Positions 33,484 to 42,884 of a stretch of 64,000 nt of DNA are shown one piece after another (position 1 is the first letter of the stretch; each line of letters begins with the position of its first letter). A program made the position numbers and the translations under genes. The stretch comes from Clostridium sp. (GTDB taxonomy: Bacteria > Bacillota > Clostridia > TANB77 > CAG-508): contig JAHAKD010000004.1 in the NCBI GenBank assembly GCA_018371855.1, forward strand, positions 124,001 to 188,000. Reading direction: 5' to 3'. Under the pieces are notes generated by a model. The model did no database searches. It saw only the letters and a list, made by a program, of their open reading frames with translations, and was not told where the DNA came from.

Positions 33484-34083
33484 ATGTTTTCATATATAAA
33501 AGGAACTTTAGAAGTAAAAGCATTAAATTATATAGTTGTAGATGTAAATGGTATAGGTTTTAAAATATTTATGTCACAATCAGCTATACAAAGATTAGAA
33601 GAAACAGGTACAATTGTAAAAATACATACATATATGAATGTAAAAGAAGATGAATTAAGTCTTTATGGTTTTATAACAAACGAAGAATTAAGAATGTTCG
33701 AGTTATTAATAGGGGTAAGCGGAGTAGGTGCAAAATCTGCAATAACAATGTTATCTTCAATTACACCATCTAAATTTGCATTAGCAGTAATTTCTAATGA
33801 TGTAAAGACTTTAACAAAAGTGCCAGGAATAGGAACAAAATCAGCTCAAAGAATAATTCTAGAGTTAAAAGATAAATTAAAGACAGAAGATGCTATTAAA
33901 TCAAATGATATAGAAGTAACAACAAATATTGTAGAGAATAATAACTTAGAAGAGGCTATTCAAGCTTTAAAAGTATTAGGATATACAAGACAAGAAATAG
34001 AAAGTGTATTAGCAAAAATAGATATTAATACATTAACTGTTGAAGATATAATTAGGAAAGCTTTAAGCTTTTTAGGAATGTAG
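33484..34083 (+). CDS. ruvA: Holliday junction DNA helicase subunit RuvA
   Basis: The 199-residue length is typical. The N-terminal OB fold (MFSYIKGTLEVK) and two helix-hairpin-helix motifs (GVSGVGAKSAITML and KVPGIGTKSAQRIILELKDK) bind four-way DNA junctions. The C-terminal domain III, which contacts RuvB, is present. AAAGGAGAAAG precedes the start. It is followed not by ruvB but by rarA. Confidence 0.96.
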   Translation: MFSYIKGTLEVKALNYIVVDVNGIGFKIFMSQSAIQRLEETGTIVKIHTYMNVKEDELSLYGFITNEELRMFELLIGVSGVGAKSAITMLSSITPSKFALAVISNDVKTLTKVPGIGTKSAQRIILELKDKLKTEDAIKSNDIEVTTNIVENNNLEEAIQALKVLGYTRQEIESVLAKIDINTLTVEDIIRKALSFLGM

Positions 34084-34093
34084 GGTGAGAAAA

Positions 34094-35335
34094 ATGGATT
34101 TAAGCAAACCATTAGCATATAGAATGAGACCAAAAACATTGGACGAATATGTTGGGCAAGAACATATTCTAGGTAAAGATAAAATTTTATATAGAACAAT
34201 AAAAGCAGATAGGTTATCAAGTATAATTTTATTTGGACCACCAGGATGTGGGAAAACTTCACTTGCAAGAGTAATAAGTGAAACAACAAAATATAAATTT
34301 TATAAAATAAATGCAGTTACATCGGGTGTTTCAGACATAAAAAGAGTTGTAGAAGAAACTAAGAATATGATGTTAAATCCACAAGGTAAAAGTATATTAT
34401 TCATAGATGAGATTCATAGGTTTAATAAATTACAACAAGATGCCCTTTTACCATTTGTAGAAGATGGAACAGTTATATTAATAGGAGCAACAACAGAAAA
34501 TCCATATTTCGAAGTAAATAAAGCTTTAATTTCTAGATCTATGGTATTTAAGCTAAATCCATTAACTAAACAAGATATAATAAAAGTATTAAAAATGTCT
34601 TTAGAAAGAGAAGATGGTTTAAAAAATTATGATATAAAAATAGATGATGATACAATAGAAAAGATAGCAGATACTGCAAATGGAGATGTAAGAACAGCTT
34701 TAAATGGGCTAGAAGTTGCAGTTTTAACTACAGAGATTTCAGCAGATGGATATATACATATAACAAATGAAATCGCTAAAGAATGTGTTCAAGAAAGAAA
34801 AGCTATTTTTGACAAAAAAGGTGATAGTCACTATGACAATATAAGTGCATTTATAAAATCAATGAGGGGTTCAGATCCAGATGCAGCTGTTTTTTATCTA
34901 GCAAGAGCATTAAATGGAGGAGAAGATCCAGTATTTTTAGCAAGGAGAATTGTTATAGCAGCTTCAGAAGATGTTGGTATGGCAAATCCAAATGCATTAA
35001 TTGTAGCAACATCTGCAATGCAAGCTATACATATGATAGGGATGCCAGAGGCAAGAATAATTTTGGCAGAAGCTGCTGTATATGTAGCAACTTCTAAGAA
35101 GTCTAATGCATCATATTTAGCAATAAATAGAGCGTTGGATGATGTTGCTAATAAAGATACTGGAGAAATACCAATGCATATTAGAAATGCTCCAGTAGAG
35201 GGAATGGAAGCATTGGGATATCATGAGGGATATTTATATCCACACGATTTTCCAGGTCACTATGTAGAGCAACAGTATTTACCAGATAAAATGTTAGGAA
35301 CAAAATATTATATAAAAGATGAAAATATAGAATAA
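34094..35335 (+). CDS. rarA: replication-associated recombination protein RarA (MgsA)
   Basis: This AAA+ ATPase begins with [19 protein letters not shown], the RarA signature. It has Walker [10 protein letters not shown], Walker [11 protein letters not shown], and sensor 1 GATTENP. The C-terminal part contains [16 protein letters not shown], the tetramerisation domain. RarA acts at stalled replication forks. ATG 34094 follows AGGGTGAG; it lies 10 bp after the ruvA stop, so the two are one operon. Confidence 0.95.
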   Translation: MDLSKPLAYRMRPKTLDEYVGQEHILGKDKILYRTIKADRLSSIILFGPPGCGKTSLARVISETTKYKFYKINAVTSGVSDIKRVVEETKNMMLNPQGKSILFIDEIHRFNKLQQDALLPFVEDGTVILIGATTENPYFEVNKALISRSMVFKLNPLTKQDIIKVLKMSLEREDGLKNYDIKIDDDTIEKIADTANGDVRTALNGLEVAVLTTEISADGYIHITNEIAKECVQERKAIFDKKGDSHYDNISAFIKSMRGSDPDAAVFYLARALNGGEDPVFLARRIVIAASEDVGMANPNALIVATSAMQAIHMIGMPEARIILAEAAVYVATSKKSNASYLAINRALDDVANKDTGEIPMHIRNAPVEGMEALGYHEGYLYPHDFPGHYVEQQYLPDKMLGTKYYIKDENIE

Positions 35336-35342
35336 TTATATG

Positions 35343-35378
35343 AGCGACATGTTAATATAAAAATTTAATCATGTCGCT
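35343..35378 (+). terminator. hairpin after rarA
   Basis: AGCGACATG and CATGTCGCT form a perfect 9-bp stem. The tail (ATAATTCTTT) is only weakly T-rich. Confidence 0.55.
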
Positions 35379-35434
35379 ATAATTCTTTACTTATCTTAAC
35401 TAATAGATTATAATTAATCAAAGGATTGATGACA

Positions 35435-35623
35435 ATGAAAGATACGATAGAGGAAAAACATAATTGGAAATTTGAAAATAAGCAGTACCTAAGGGAATTA
35501 ACGAAGTTTATGGATTTAACAGAGCAAATAAAAGATAAAGAATTAAAAGAGCAAATTATAACACAAATGTTAAGATGTGATATGGAATTAACAAAATTTG
35601 CAGAAGAAAAAATATTAAAATAG
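35435..35623 (+). CDS. small helical protein, unknown
   Basis: The 62-residue charged protein is predicted to be all helical, with no membrane segment and no Cys pair. ATG 35435 is nine bases after AAAGGA; ATG 35429 is too close. It lies just before the TauE/SafE pair. I do not recognise the family. Confidence 0.5.
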   Translation: MKDTIEEKHNWKFENKQYLRELTKFMDLTEQIKDKELKEQIITQMLRCDMELTKFAEEKILK

Positions 35624-35656
35624 AATATTATTTTTTTCATTTGGAAAAATAATAAT

Positions 35657-36004
35657 ATGATAGTAAAAATAGTAATTGGATTTATAGCAGGTATTATAAG
35701 TGGATTATTTGCATCTGGTGGAGGTTTAATATTAGTTCCGGCATATGTATATATAATTAAGATGTCAGAAGAAAAAGCTAGAGCTACATCTATTTTATCA
35801 ATATTACCTATGGTTATTATAAGTAGTATATTTTATTTTAAATTTGATAATATTGATTGGTGGTTAGGGTTAAAATGTGCAATTGGAGGTCTTGTAGGTG
35901 GAGCGATAGGGGCTAAATTATTAAAAAAAATATCTCCAAAGATATTAAAGCTAATGTTTATAATATTTTTAGCATATTCAGCTATCAGATTATTATTTTT
36001 TTAA
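35657..36004 (+). CDS. TauE/SafE-family half transporter, first half
   Basis: The 115-residue protein has four membrane helices and the family pattern GIISGLFASGGGLILVPAY at the start. Normal TauE/SafE proteins are about 250 residues with two such halves; here the halves are separate genes, 8 bp apart. The family exports sulfur-containing anions such as sulfite. The two products probably assemble as a heterodimer. Confidence 0.82.
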   Translation: MIVKIVIGFIAGIISGLFASGGGLILVPAYVYIIKMSEEKARATSILSILPMVIISSIFYFKFDNIDWWLGLKCAIGGLVGGAIGAKLLKKISPKILKLMFIIFLAYSAIRLLFF

Positions 36005-36012
36005 GGTGAAAT

Positions 36013-36402
36013 ATGATAGAAGTTTTTACAGGTATAATTTCGGGTATTGTAAGTGGCTTGGGTATGGGTGGAGGAACTATACTCATTTTAATTTTTACAA
36101 TATTTTTAAATATAGAACAACATATTGCGCAAGCAACTAATTTGATTTTTTTTATTCCTACAGCGATTATAGCAATTTATATAAATAAAAAGCAAAAACT
36201 ATTGGATATGAAAACTGGAATGATAATTGGACTTTCTGGTATATTTGGTGCAGTAATTGGATCAATTATTTCTAATAAACTAGAGTCTCAAAATCTAAAA
36301 AGATATTTTGGGATTTTTTTGGTAATAATTACTATACATGAAATATATTCTTATATAAAATTGTATATTAGCAAAAAAACTAGAAATAATAATATTAAGT
36401 AA
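36013..36402 (+). CDS. TauE/SafE-family half transporter, second half
   Basis: The 129-residue protein repeats the pattern GIISGIVSGLGMGGGTILILI and ATNLIFFIPT, with four helices and a basic tail. It corresponds to the second half of a TauE/SafE exporter. The start follows TTAAGGTGAA, overlapping the stop region of the first half. Confidence 0.82.
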   Translation: MIEVFTGIISGIVSGLGMGGGTILILIFTIFLNIEQHIAQATNLIFFIPTAIIAIYINKKQKLLDMKTGMIIGLSGIFGAVIGSIISNKLESQNLKRYFGIFLVIITIHEIYSYIKLYISKKTRNNNIK

Positions 36403-36427
36403 AATATAATCGAAAAGAGGGATATTT

Positions 36428-36565
36428 ATGAAGTTTATGAAAGGAATGCTTGTTGGAACATTAATTTCAGCAGGTGTAATGTATATGATGAGTGAAAACG
36501 AAGGATCAAAAAAGAAAATGATAAAAAAAGGAAAACAATTTGCAAAAAAAATGGGAATGTTATAA
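36428..36565 (+). CDS. 45-residue membrane-associated small protein
   Basis: The short frame (ATG after AAAGAGGG) encodes MKFMKGMLVGTLISAGVMYM and a Lys-rich tail. The Gly-rich hydrophobic start resembles YtxH-type small membrane proteins. The last codons are part of a terminator stem. It is too short for firm assignment. Confidence 0.6.
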   Translation: MKFMKGMLVGTLISAGVMYMMSENEGSKKKMIKKGKQFAKKMGML

Positions 36566-36590
36566 TAACATTCCCATTAACTTTTTTATT
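36553..36590. terminator. bidirectional terminator between convergent genes
   Basis: GGGAATGTTA and TAACATTCCC form a 10-bp stem. CTTTTTTATT follows on the plus strand, and ATTTTTTTTGC follows on the minus strand. Confidence 0.85.
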
Positions 36591-36594
36591 AAAA

Positions 36595-37077
36595 TTAATA
36601 TTTATCTTTATGGCATTTATCATCGCATTTATTGTCACAGTTATCTTTATCACATTTGTCATGGCATTTATCACAGCAAATTGGTCTTAAATCTTTGCAT
36701 GAATCCATATCTATACCTTTTAAGCAATCTTCATCACGATGATCACATTTGGCACATATTTTTACATGTTTTACATTATCTACCCATAGTTGAATTTCAT
36801 ACATTTTGTTATGACATAAAGGTCCAAATACGAACTCTCCATCACAGTCAGTAAACGTATGAGATACAGGACGTTTTTCTTCATGACCTTTTTCACAAAC
36901 AACTTCTATTAATTTTACAACAGCATTTTGAACAGGATCTTTATAACAGTCTTTTACAACACCAAAAATTACGTTTCTGTTATCTTCTGGTAAATTAATT
37001 TCGATATCAAATTGCTTGCCATTTTCTATAACACCTTCTACGTCAACAATAGGGCAAATGTTTTTATCATAATCCAT
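36595..37077 (-). CDS. carboxypeptidase-regulatory-like domain protein with Cys/Asp/Lys-rich tail
   Basis: Residues of about 30-115 form a beta-sandwich like carboxypeptidase-regulatory or Cna-B domains (GVVKDCYKDPVQNAVVKLIE, then FTDCDGEFVFGPL). The last 45 residues are crowded with Cys, Asp, His and Lys in CDKCHDKCD-type repeats, which suggests metal binding or disulfide cross-linking. There is no signal peptide. A spore-coat or surface role is an inference only. ATCATTATAGAAAGGATG precedes the ATG at 37077. Confidence 0.7.
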   Translation of the reverse strand: MDYDKNICPIVDVEGVIENGKQFDIEINLPEDNRNVIFGVVKDCYKDPVQNAVVKLIEVVCEKGHEEKRPVSHTFTDCDGEFVFGPLCHNKMYEIQLWVDNVKHVKICAKCDHRDEDCLKGIDMDSCKDLRPICCDKCHDKCDKDNCDNKCDDKCHKDKY

Positions 37078-37215
37078 AATTATTCATCCTTTCTATAATG
37101 ATTTATAATATATATTATGTAAATGAAAGAAAAATGTTGAATATTATATTTAGTTTATAAGTATAAAAGCCTGATTTTTAACATATAAATTATAAAAACA
37201 CTAGGAGGATTAATT

Positions 37216-37377
37216 ATGTTTTATGTAATAAATAAAGAAAAAATAATTGCATATGTGGTAACAGTATTTACTATAGTAGTATTATACTTTGTAGCATCTA
37301 CATATGAATATAAAGATGTGGTTCCAACTTCAAATATTGTAGTTAATAACATAAGTGAAAATAGTATAAAACAGTAG
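37216..37377 (+). CDS. 53-residue single-pass membrane protein
   Basis: The short frame follows TAGGAGG. It encodes a cytosolic start (MFYVINKEK), one membrane helix (about 10-29) and a short polar outside tail. The good ribosome-binding site supports expression. The family is unknown. Confidence 0.6.
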   Translation: MFYVINKEKIIAYVVTVFTIVVLYFVASTYEYKDVVPTSNIVVNNISENSIKQ

Positions 37378-37413
37378 AAATAAACATAAATATCCAAAAA
37401 ATAACTTTTTATG

Positions 37414-37442
37414 TAGACAAACCCAAAAAAAAGTAGTATAAT
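37414..37442 (+). promoter_or_regulatory. promoter of the SSB-like gene
   Basis: TAGACA (37414-37419) and TATAAT (37437-37442) with 17-bp spacing. Confidence 0.6.
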
Positions 37443-37524
37443 AGGTATATCGGGATGTTTAAGACAGGATGAGACATAAAAGGGAAACGATAGATAAAAT
37501 ATAATTAGTATAGGAGGAAAAAAA

Positions 37525-38190
37525 TTGAATACGAATTATTTAGAGAATAACCATTTATTATTGGTTGGAAAGGTTACTAGCGATAAAAAATTTAGTCACG
37601 AAATTTATGGAGAAAGTTTTTACATATTTGACTTAGAAGTTGCACGTTTAAGTGGTAACTCAGATATTATTCCAATTACAATTTCAGAAAGACTAATATT
37701 AGAAAAAGAATTAGAAATAGGAGATAAAGTAGCAATTGAGGGACAATTTAGATCTTACAATAGTTACGAAAATGAAAAAAACAGATTGATTTTAACTGTT
37801 TTTGCAAAAGACATTAAATATTTATCAGAAGAAGATGAAGAAAATTCTAGTGAAAAAGTTTCAAATGAGGTTACATTAATTGGATATATTTGTAAAAAGC
37901 CAATCTATCGTCAAACACCATTTGGAAGAGAAATTTCTGATATTTTATTAGCTGTAAATAGAGCATATAACAAATCAGATTATATACCAGCAATTGCTTG
38001 GGGAAGAAATGCAAGATTCTGCCAAAATATAGAGGTAGGAACTAAAGTAAAAATAACAGGAAGAGTTCAATCAAGAAATTACGAAAAGAAATTTGAAGAT
38101 GGAACAACTCAAACAAGAACAGCATATGAAGTATCAATAAGCAGTCTAGAAATAGTAAATGAAGAAGAAGAAAATAAAGAGGTTATATAG
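37525..38190 (+). CDS. double OB-fold single-stranded DNA-binding (SSB-like) protein
   Basis: The 221-residue protein contains two OB folds, about residues 8-105 and 112-210. The second has SSB-like features (NEVTLIGYICKKPIYRQTPFG, then AIAWGRNARFCQ and VKITGRVQSRNYEKK). There is no acidic DDIPF tail, so it may not recruit the usual SSB partners. The start is TTG after GGAGG. It could be a paralogue of the main SSB used in repair or competence. Confidence 0.78.
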   Translation: MNTNYLENNHLLLVGKVTSDKKFSHEIYGESFYIFDLEVARLSGNSDIIPITISERLILEKELEIGDKVAIEGQFRSYNSYENEKNRLILTVFAKDIKYLSEEDEENSSEKVSNEVTLIGYICKKPIYRQTPFGREISDILLAVNRAYNKSDYIPAIAWGRNARFCQNIEVGTKVKITGRVQSRNYEKKFEDGTTQTRTAYEVSISSLEIVNEEEENKEVI

Positions 38191-38222
38191 ATTTTTTTGT
38201 AGATGAAATAAATCAATAAAAT

Positions 38223-38258
38223 AAAGACTAAAAAGACTATGATTTTTAGTCTTTTTTT
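38223..38258 (+). terminator. intrinsic terminator
   Basis: AAAGACTAAAAA pairs with TTTTTAGTCTTT, followed by T-run. Confidence 0.85.
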
Positions 38259-38299
38259 GTTATAATGGCAATATCTTAAATTAAGGAGAAAAGAGCAAA

Positions 38300-39952
38300 A
38301 TGAAGAATAAAAACAAAAAAAGAATACAAAGAAAAACATTAGTATTTAACATATTAGCCATTGTATGTATAATTTTATTTTGTGTAGCAATATCACCTGT
38401 TACAATGCAAAATGACACATATTATACAGTAAAAGTTGGAGAATCAATAGTAGAAAATGGTATAGATGGAAAAGACCATTTTTCTTGGCATGAAAATTTA
38501 AATTATGAATATCCACATTGGTTATATGATGTTATGATGTACTTTATATATAATATGGGCGGATGGACAGGCATATATATTTCAACAATTGTGTTTGCTT
38601 GTATATTAGGGATAATATTATACCTTACAAATGTAAAGATTTCTAAGAATCATATTGTACCATTTGTATTAACGATTGGAGCAATATATTTAATAAAATC
38701 ATACATAGCAGCAAGGGCACAGCTAGTTACTTTTATTTTGTTTGTATTAGAATTACTCTTTATAGAAAGATTTGTACGAAATAGAAAAATGGGTTATGCT
38801 ATAGGATTGCTACTAATATCGCTGTTAATAGCTAATCTACATGTAGCGGTATGGCCATTCTTTTTTGTATTATTCTTACCATATATTGCGGAATATTTAA
38901 TTTGCGTAGTTGTAGATTTAGATTTAGTATTAAAAATAAAAACACTAGTATGTCTTATTAAAAAGAAATTATTTTTCAAAGAACCTGAAAAGGTTAAGAT
39001 GTTAGATGAAAAGATAGAACAATTAAAATTACAAAGAGAGAATATAAAACAAAGAAGAGAAAATAACAGAAAACATCCATATAAAATAAAAATTGAAAGA
39101 AATAAGAATGTAAAATATTTAATTTTAGTAATGTTAATTGCTGCATTATTAGGTCTATGTACACCTTTAGGAAATACTCCATACACATATCTAATAGACA
39201 CAATGCAAGGTGATACAACAGAAAATATAAATGAACATTTACCATTAACACTAATAAATCAAAAAGATATTTTAGGGTTATTAATAGTAGTAATTGCACT
39301 ATTAATGCTAACTGACATAAAAATAAAATTAAGAGATTTATTTATGTTTGGTGGACTTGTTATTTTAGCCTTAATGTCAAGAAGACAAATATCTATGCTA
39401 ATATTAATTGGAACGCCAATATATTGTAAATTAATTTTAGCATTCCTAAAGAAATATAAATGCATGGATGATGTAAAAAAATTATTTAAAGAAATGACTG
39501 GTTTATATGGATTTTGTATTACATTATGCATATTTGTAATAGTAAGTACAAACATGTATAAACCAAAATTAGATGATGAATATGTGGATGAATCATCATA
39601 TCCAGTACAAGCATGTGATTATATTTTAGAAAATTTAGATATTAGTAATATGAGAATTTATAATGAATACAACTATGGTAGTTATATGCTTTATAGGGGA
39701 ATTCCTGTATTTGTAGACTCAAGAGCAGACTTATATACTCCAGAATTTAATCCTGGTTGTACAGTATTTGATGATTTTCTAAATATATCAAATATTGGAA
39801 CATATTATGAAAATAAATTTGATGAATATGACATAACTCATGTAATATGTTTTAAAAATGCAAAATTAAATATGTTTTTATCAAGAAACTACGAATATAA
39901 GGAATTATATTCAGATGATAGATTTGTAATATACGAAAGAGATGTAGTATAA
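38300..39952 (+). CDS. polytopic membrane protein, possible GT-C type glycosyltransferase
   Basis: The 550-residue protein has about ten membrane helices. The first outside loop is acidic and aromatic (QNDTYYTVKVGE, then WHENLNYEYPHWLYD), as in GT-C lipid-linked sugar transferases. A basic coiled region (about 225-265) lies in the cytosol. The soluble C-terminus has YNYGSYMLYRGIPVFVDSRA, often seen at the end of membrane proteins of this type. The substrate is unknown. It is followed eight bases later by lspA. Confidence 0.6.
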   Translation: MKNKNKKRIQRKTLVFNILAIVCIILFCVAISPVTMQNDTYYTVKVGESIVENGIDGKDHFSWHENLNYEYPHWLYDVMMYFIYNMGGWTGIYISTIVFACILGIILYLTNVKISKNHIVPFVLTIGAIYLIKSYIAARAQLVTFILFVLELLFIERFVRNRKMGYAIGLLLISLLIANLHVAVWPFFFVLFLPYIAEYLICVVVDLDLVLKIKTLVCLIKKKLFFKEPEKVKMLDEKIEQLKLQRENIKQRRENNRKHPYKIKIERNKNVKYLILVMLIAALLGLCTPLGNTPYTYLIDTMQGDTTENINEHLPLTLINQKDILGLLIVVIALLMLTDIKIKLRDLFMFGGLVILALMSRRQISMLILIGTPIYCKLILAFLKKYKCMDDVKKLFKEMTGLYGFCITLCIFVIVSTNMYKPKLDDEYVDESSYPVQACDYILENLDISNMRIYNEYNYGSYMLYRGIPVFVDSRADLYTPEFNPGCTVFDDFLNISNIGTYYENKFDEYDITHVICFKNAKLNMFLSRNYEYKELYSDDRFVIYERDVV

Positions 39953-39961
39953 GGAGGATAT

Positions 39962-40534
39962 ATGGAAGAAAATGAAGAATCAAAAACTCTAACACAAAAA
40001 GTTAGAGAAAGGGAAGAACAGGAGAAAATAGCTAAAAGAAAAGTATTGAAAAAGATTTTTATAGTTGTTCTTATATTGTTACTAATAGACCAAATAACAA
40101 AATTTATTTTTATAAATAAAGATATAGCTTTAATTCCAGGAGTGTTAAAATTCCATACAGTTCAAAATAGAGGAGGAGCTTTTGGGATAGGGCAAAATAG
40201 TACATTTTCATTTATTGTAGTTAATATTATAGTTTTAGGAATAATAATAAAATTCATAAGTATGCAAGCGAACCAAATAGATAAAAAAACCGGATTTGCT
40301 ATTTCCATGGTTCTTGCAGGTGGATTTAGTAACCTTATAGATAGAATATTTAAAGGGTTTGTAGTAGATTTTATAGATGTTTCAGAATTAATAAATTTTC
40401 CGAATTTTAATTTGGCAGATATATTTATAGTTTTAGGATGGATTTTATTAGCATTGTTCTTTGCAATGTATGCTAATAATGTGAGAATGGGAAAGATAAA
40501 AAAAGAAAAGGATGATAAAGGTGGAGAAATATAA
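39962..40534 (+). CDS. lspA: lipoprotein signal peptidase (signal peptidase II)
   Basis: The catalytic Asp motifs are present: NRGGAFGI, GGFSNLIDRIFKG and VVDFIDV, with FNLADIFI near the end; four membrane helices are seen. The enzyme cuts the signal peptide of prolipoproteins after lipid attachment. The first 30 residues form an extra charged cytosolic extension. GGAGG precedes the start, and the end overlaps rluD, the common lspA-rluD arrangement. Confidence 0.95.
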   Translation: MEENEESKTLTQKVREREEQEKIAKRKVLKKIFIVVLILLLIDQITKFIFINKDIALIPGVLKFHTVQNRGGAFGIGQNSTFSFIVVNIIVLGIIIKFISMQANQIDKKTGFAISMVLAGGFSNLIDRIFKGFVVDFIDVSELINFPNFNLADIFIVLGWILLALFFAMYANNVRMGKIKKEKDDKGGEI

Positions 40535-41441
40535 AATAGGAGAAGAAAATGTTAATTATAGAATTGACAAAATAATACCTATTTTGAATGAAAATATTAC
40601 AAGAGTTGCAACACAAAAGTTGTTAGAGGAAGGAAAAATACTTGTAAATGATAAAAAAGTAAAAGTGTCATATAAAGTTAAATTAAATGATATAGTATCT
40701 GTAGAAATTCCAGAAGTAAAAGAAACAGAGCTTATACCAGAAAATATTGACATAGATGTTTTATATGAAGACGAATATATAATTGTCGTAAATAAAGCAA
40801 AAGGAATGGTTGTTCATCCTGCAAATGGAAATTATACAGGAACATTAGTAAATGCTTTATTATATAGATGTAAAGATTCACTATCAGGTATAGGAGGAGA
40901 AAAAAGACCTGGAATTGTACATAGGCTAGATAAGGATACTTCCGGAGTATTAATTGTAGCTAAATGTGATAAAGCTCATCTAAACATTTCCGAGCAAATA
41001 AAGAATCACAAGGTAAAAAAGACATATATAGCTTTGGTTAAAGGAATAGTAAAAGATAATGAAGCAACTATAGATATGCCGATAGGAAGAAGCAAAAAAG
41101 ATAGAAAGAAAATGGATATAGATAAGAACGGAAAAAATGCTATAACACATTTTAAAGTTTTAAAAAGATACCAGGGCTATACACTGTTAAAAGTAAATAT
41201 AGAAACAGGAAGAACGCATCAAATTAGAGTTCACTTGTCAACAATTGGATATCCTATTGTTGGTGATGGTGTATATTCAAATGGAAAAAATGAATTTAAT
41301 GTAGAAGGGCAAATGCTACATGCTGAAAGTATAGAATTTGTACATCCAATAACAGGCGAAAAAATGAAAATAGAAGCAACATTACCAGAGTATTTTAATA
41401 ATGTTCTAAAATTATTAGAAAACAGAGTAATTGATGTTTAA
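40521..41441 (+). CDS. rluD: RluD-type ribosomal pseudouridine synthase
   Basis: An N-terminal S4 domain (about 1-75) is followed by the catalytic domain with GIVHRLDKDTSGVLIVAK, whose Asp is the nucleophile, and TGRTHQIRVHL near the C-terminus. The enzyme makes pseudouridine in 23S rRNA. GTG 40521 is preferred because AAAAGG lies nine bases upstream; ATG 40512 directly abuts it. The gene overlaps lspA by 14 bases. Confidence 0.9.
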   Translation: MEKYKIGEENVNYRIDKIIPILNENITRVATQKLLEEGKILVNDKKVKVSYKVKLNDIVSVEIPEVKETELIPENIDIDVLYEDEYIIVVNKAKGMVVHPANGNYTGTLVNALLYRCKDSLSGIGGEKRPGIVHRLDKDTSGVLIVAKCDKAHLNISEQIKNHKVKKTYIALVKGIVKDNEATIDMPIGRSKKDRKKMDIDKNGKNAITHFKVLKRYQGYTLLKVNIETGRTHQIRVHLSTIGYPIVGDGVYSNGKNEFNVEGQMLHAESIEFVHPITGEKMKIEATLPEYFNNVLKLLENRVIDV

Positions 41442-41450
41442 GTAAAAAAT

Positions 41451-41493
41451 CCAGTACTAGAACAGTACTGGAAGATCTATATAAATCTTTTTA
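41451..41493 (+). terminator. tandem hairpins ending the lspA-rluD operon
   Basis: CCAGTACT pairs with AGTACTGG; a second small stem AAGAT/ATCTT is followed by TTTATT. Confidence 0.6.
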
Positions 41494-41588
41494 TTCCATT
41501 AAAAACAGAATAAAAAGAAAATTAAAAACATAACTTAATATTATAATATGCATAAAAAAATAAATTATACATAAAAAGGGGAAAAAAT

Positions 41589-42317
41589 ATGGAAGAAAAA
41601 AATGAAGTTAGACTTCAAAAATTTTTAGCTGATAATGGGATAGCTTCAAGAAGAAAATGCGAAGGAATAATATTAGAAGGAAGAGTAAAGGTAAATGAAA
41701 AAACTATAACAACATTAGGAACTAAAATAGATCCATATCAAGATTTTGTGGAAGTAGATGGCAAAATTTTAAAAAGACAAGATGAAAAAATCTATATTTT
41801 ATTAAATAAACCAATTGGATATGTAACAACTGTAAAAGATCAATTTAAGCGTGACACAGTTATGGATTTATTAAAAGATATAAAGACAAGAATAGTTCCA
41901 GTTGGTCGTTTAGACATGTATACTTCGGGAGCACTTATATTATCAAATGATGGGAAATTTGTTAATAAAGTTACACATCCAAGCCATGAAGTAGAGAAAA
42001 CATATAATGTTACAGTACGAGGTAAGATAACAAAAGAAGATATGCAAAAATTAGAAAATGGGGTAGACATAGGTGATTATGTAACAAAGCCAGCTAAAAC
42101 AAAGATTTTAAAGGTAGATGAAAATAAAAATATTTCTAGATTCCAAATAATAATACATGAAGGTAAAAATAGGCAAATTAGAAGAATGTGTAAAGCTATA
42201 AATAAACCAGTGCTTGCTTTGCATAGGGCTGCAATTGGAAAAATAAGTGTAAAGAATTTAGAAATAGGTCAATATAGACTATTAACAAATAAAGAAATAG
42301 AAGAATTAATAAAATAA
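41589..42317 (+). CDS. rluB: RsuA/RluB-family pseudouridine synthase
   Basis: The 242-residue protein has an S4 domain (RLQKFLADNGIASRRKCE) and the catalytic motif VGRLDMYTSGALIL with the nucleophile Asp, followed by EGKNRQIRRMC. The pattern is of RsuA/RluB enzymes that modify 16S or 23S rRNA; RluB is most likely in Firmicutes. AAAAAGGGGAAAAAAT precedes the start. Confidence 0.92.
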   Translation: MEEKNEVRLQKFLADNGIASRRKCEGIILEGRVKVNEKTITTLGTKIDPYQDFVEVDGKILKRQDEKIYILLNKPIGYVTTVKDQFKRDTVMDLLKDIKTRIVPVGRLDMYTSGALILSNDGKFVNKVTHPSHEVEKTYNVTVRGKITKEDMQKLENGVDIGDYVTKPAKTKILKVDENKNISRFQIIIHEGKNRQIRRMCKAINKPVLALHRAAIGKISVKNLEIGQYRLLTNKEIEELIK

Positions 42318-42320
42318 ATA

Positions 42321-42349
42321 TTGATTATATTAAAATAAAACTATATAAT
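42321..42349 (+). promoter_or_regulatory. promoter of the S1-domain gene
   Basis: TTGATT (42321-42326) and TATAAT (42344-42349) are spaced 17 bp. Confidence 0.65.
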
Positions 42350-42385
42350 AATAAAAGATTATACATAAGATAAGGAGAAAAAAGA

Positions 42386-42871
42386 ATGAGCTACAAAAAA
42401 TATATTCCTTTTGACGATTCTTTAAAAGAAGACATGATAGTACAAGGAAAAATAAAAAGTGTTCAGCCATATGGAGCTTTTATAGAACTGAACAATGGAG
42501 TAGTAGGATTATTGCATATAGAAGATATGTCTGTAGCAAGAATAAAAAGCCCATTTGATAGATTTTCTATAGGACAAGAAGTAAATGTTAAAGTAAAAAG
42601 TATAGATAAAGAAAATAACAGAATAATGTTTACTTATAAAGAATTGCTAGGAACATGGGAAGAAAATGCAAAATTATTTAAAGAAGGAACAAAAGTAAAA
42701 GGTATTATAAGAAATACAGAAGCTCATAAAAACGGTATTTTTATAGAGCTAAAACCAAATTTAGTAGGAATGGCTGAATATCAAGAAGGAATAGAATATG
42801 GAAAACAGGTGGATGTTTTTATTAAAAAAATTATTCCGGAAAAGAAAAAAATAAAATTAATAATATGTTAA
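42386..42871 (+). CDS. S1-domain RNA-binding protein
   Basis: The 161-residue protein has two S1-like OB folds: residues of about 17-85 (GKIKSVQPYGAFIELNNGVV, then GLLHIEDMS) and a second, more divergent one (about 97-160). It is far shorter than ribosomal protein S1. It probably binds RNA or ribosomes. AAGGAGAAAAA precedes the ATG, and the next gene follows 13 bp later. Confidence 0.82.
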   Translation: MSYKKYIPFDDSLKEDMIVQGKIKSVQPYGAFIELNNGVVGLLHIEDMSVARIKSPFDRFSIGQEVNVKVKSIDKENNRIMFTYKELLGTWEENAKLFKEGTKVKGIIRNTEAHKNGIFIELKPNLVGMAEYQEGIEYGKQVDVFIKKIIPEKKKIKLIIC

Positions 42872-42884
42872 GGAGGAATTTAAG

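Noticed and set aside
36540..36854. Plus-strand His/Tyr-rich frame
   Set aside because: It is the shadow of the Cys/Asp-rich minus-strand gene and overlaps a bidirectional terminator.
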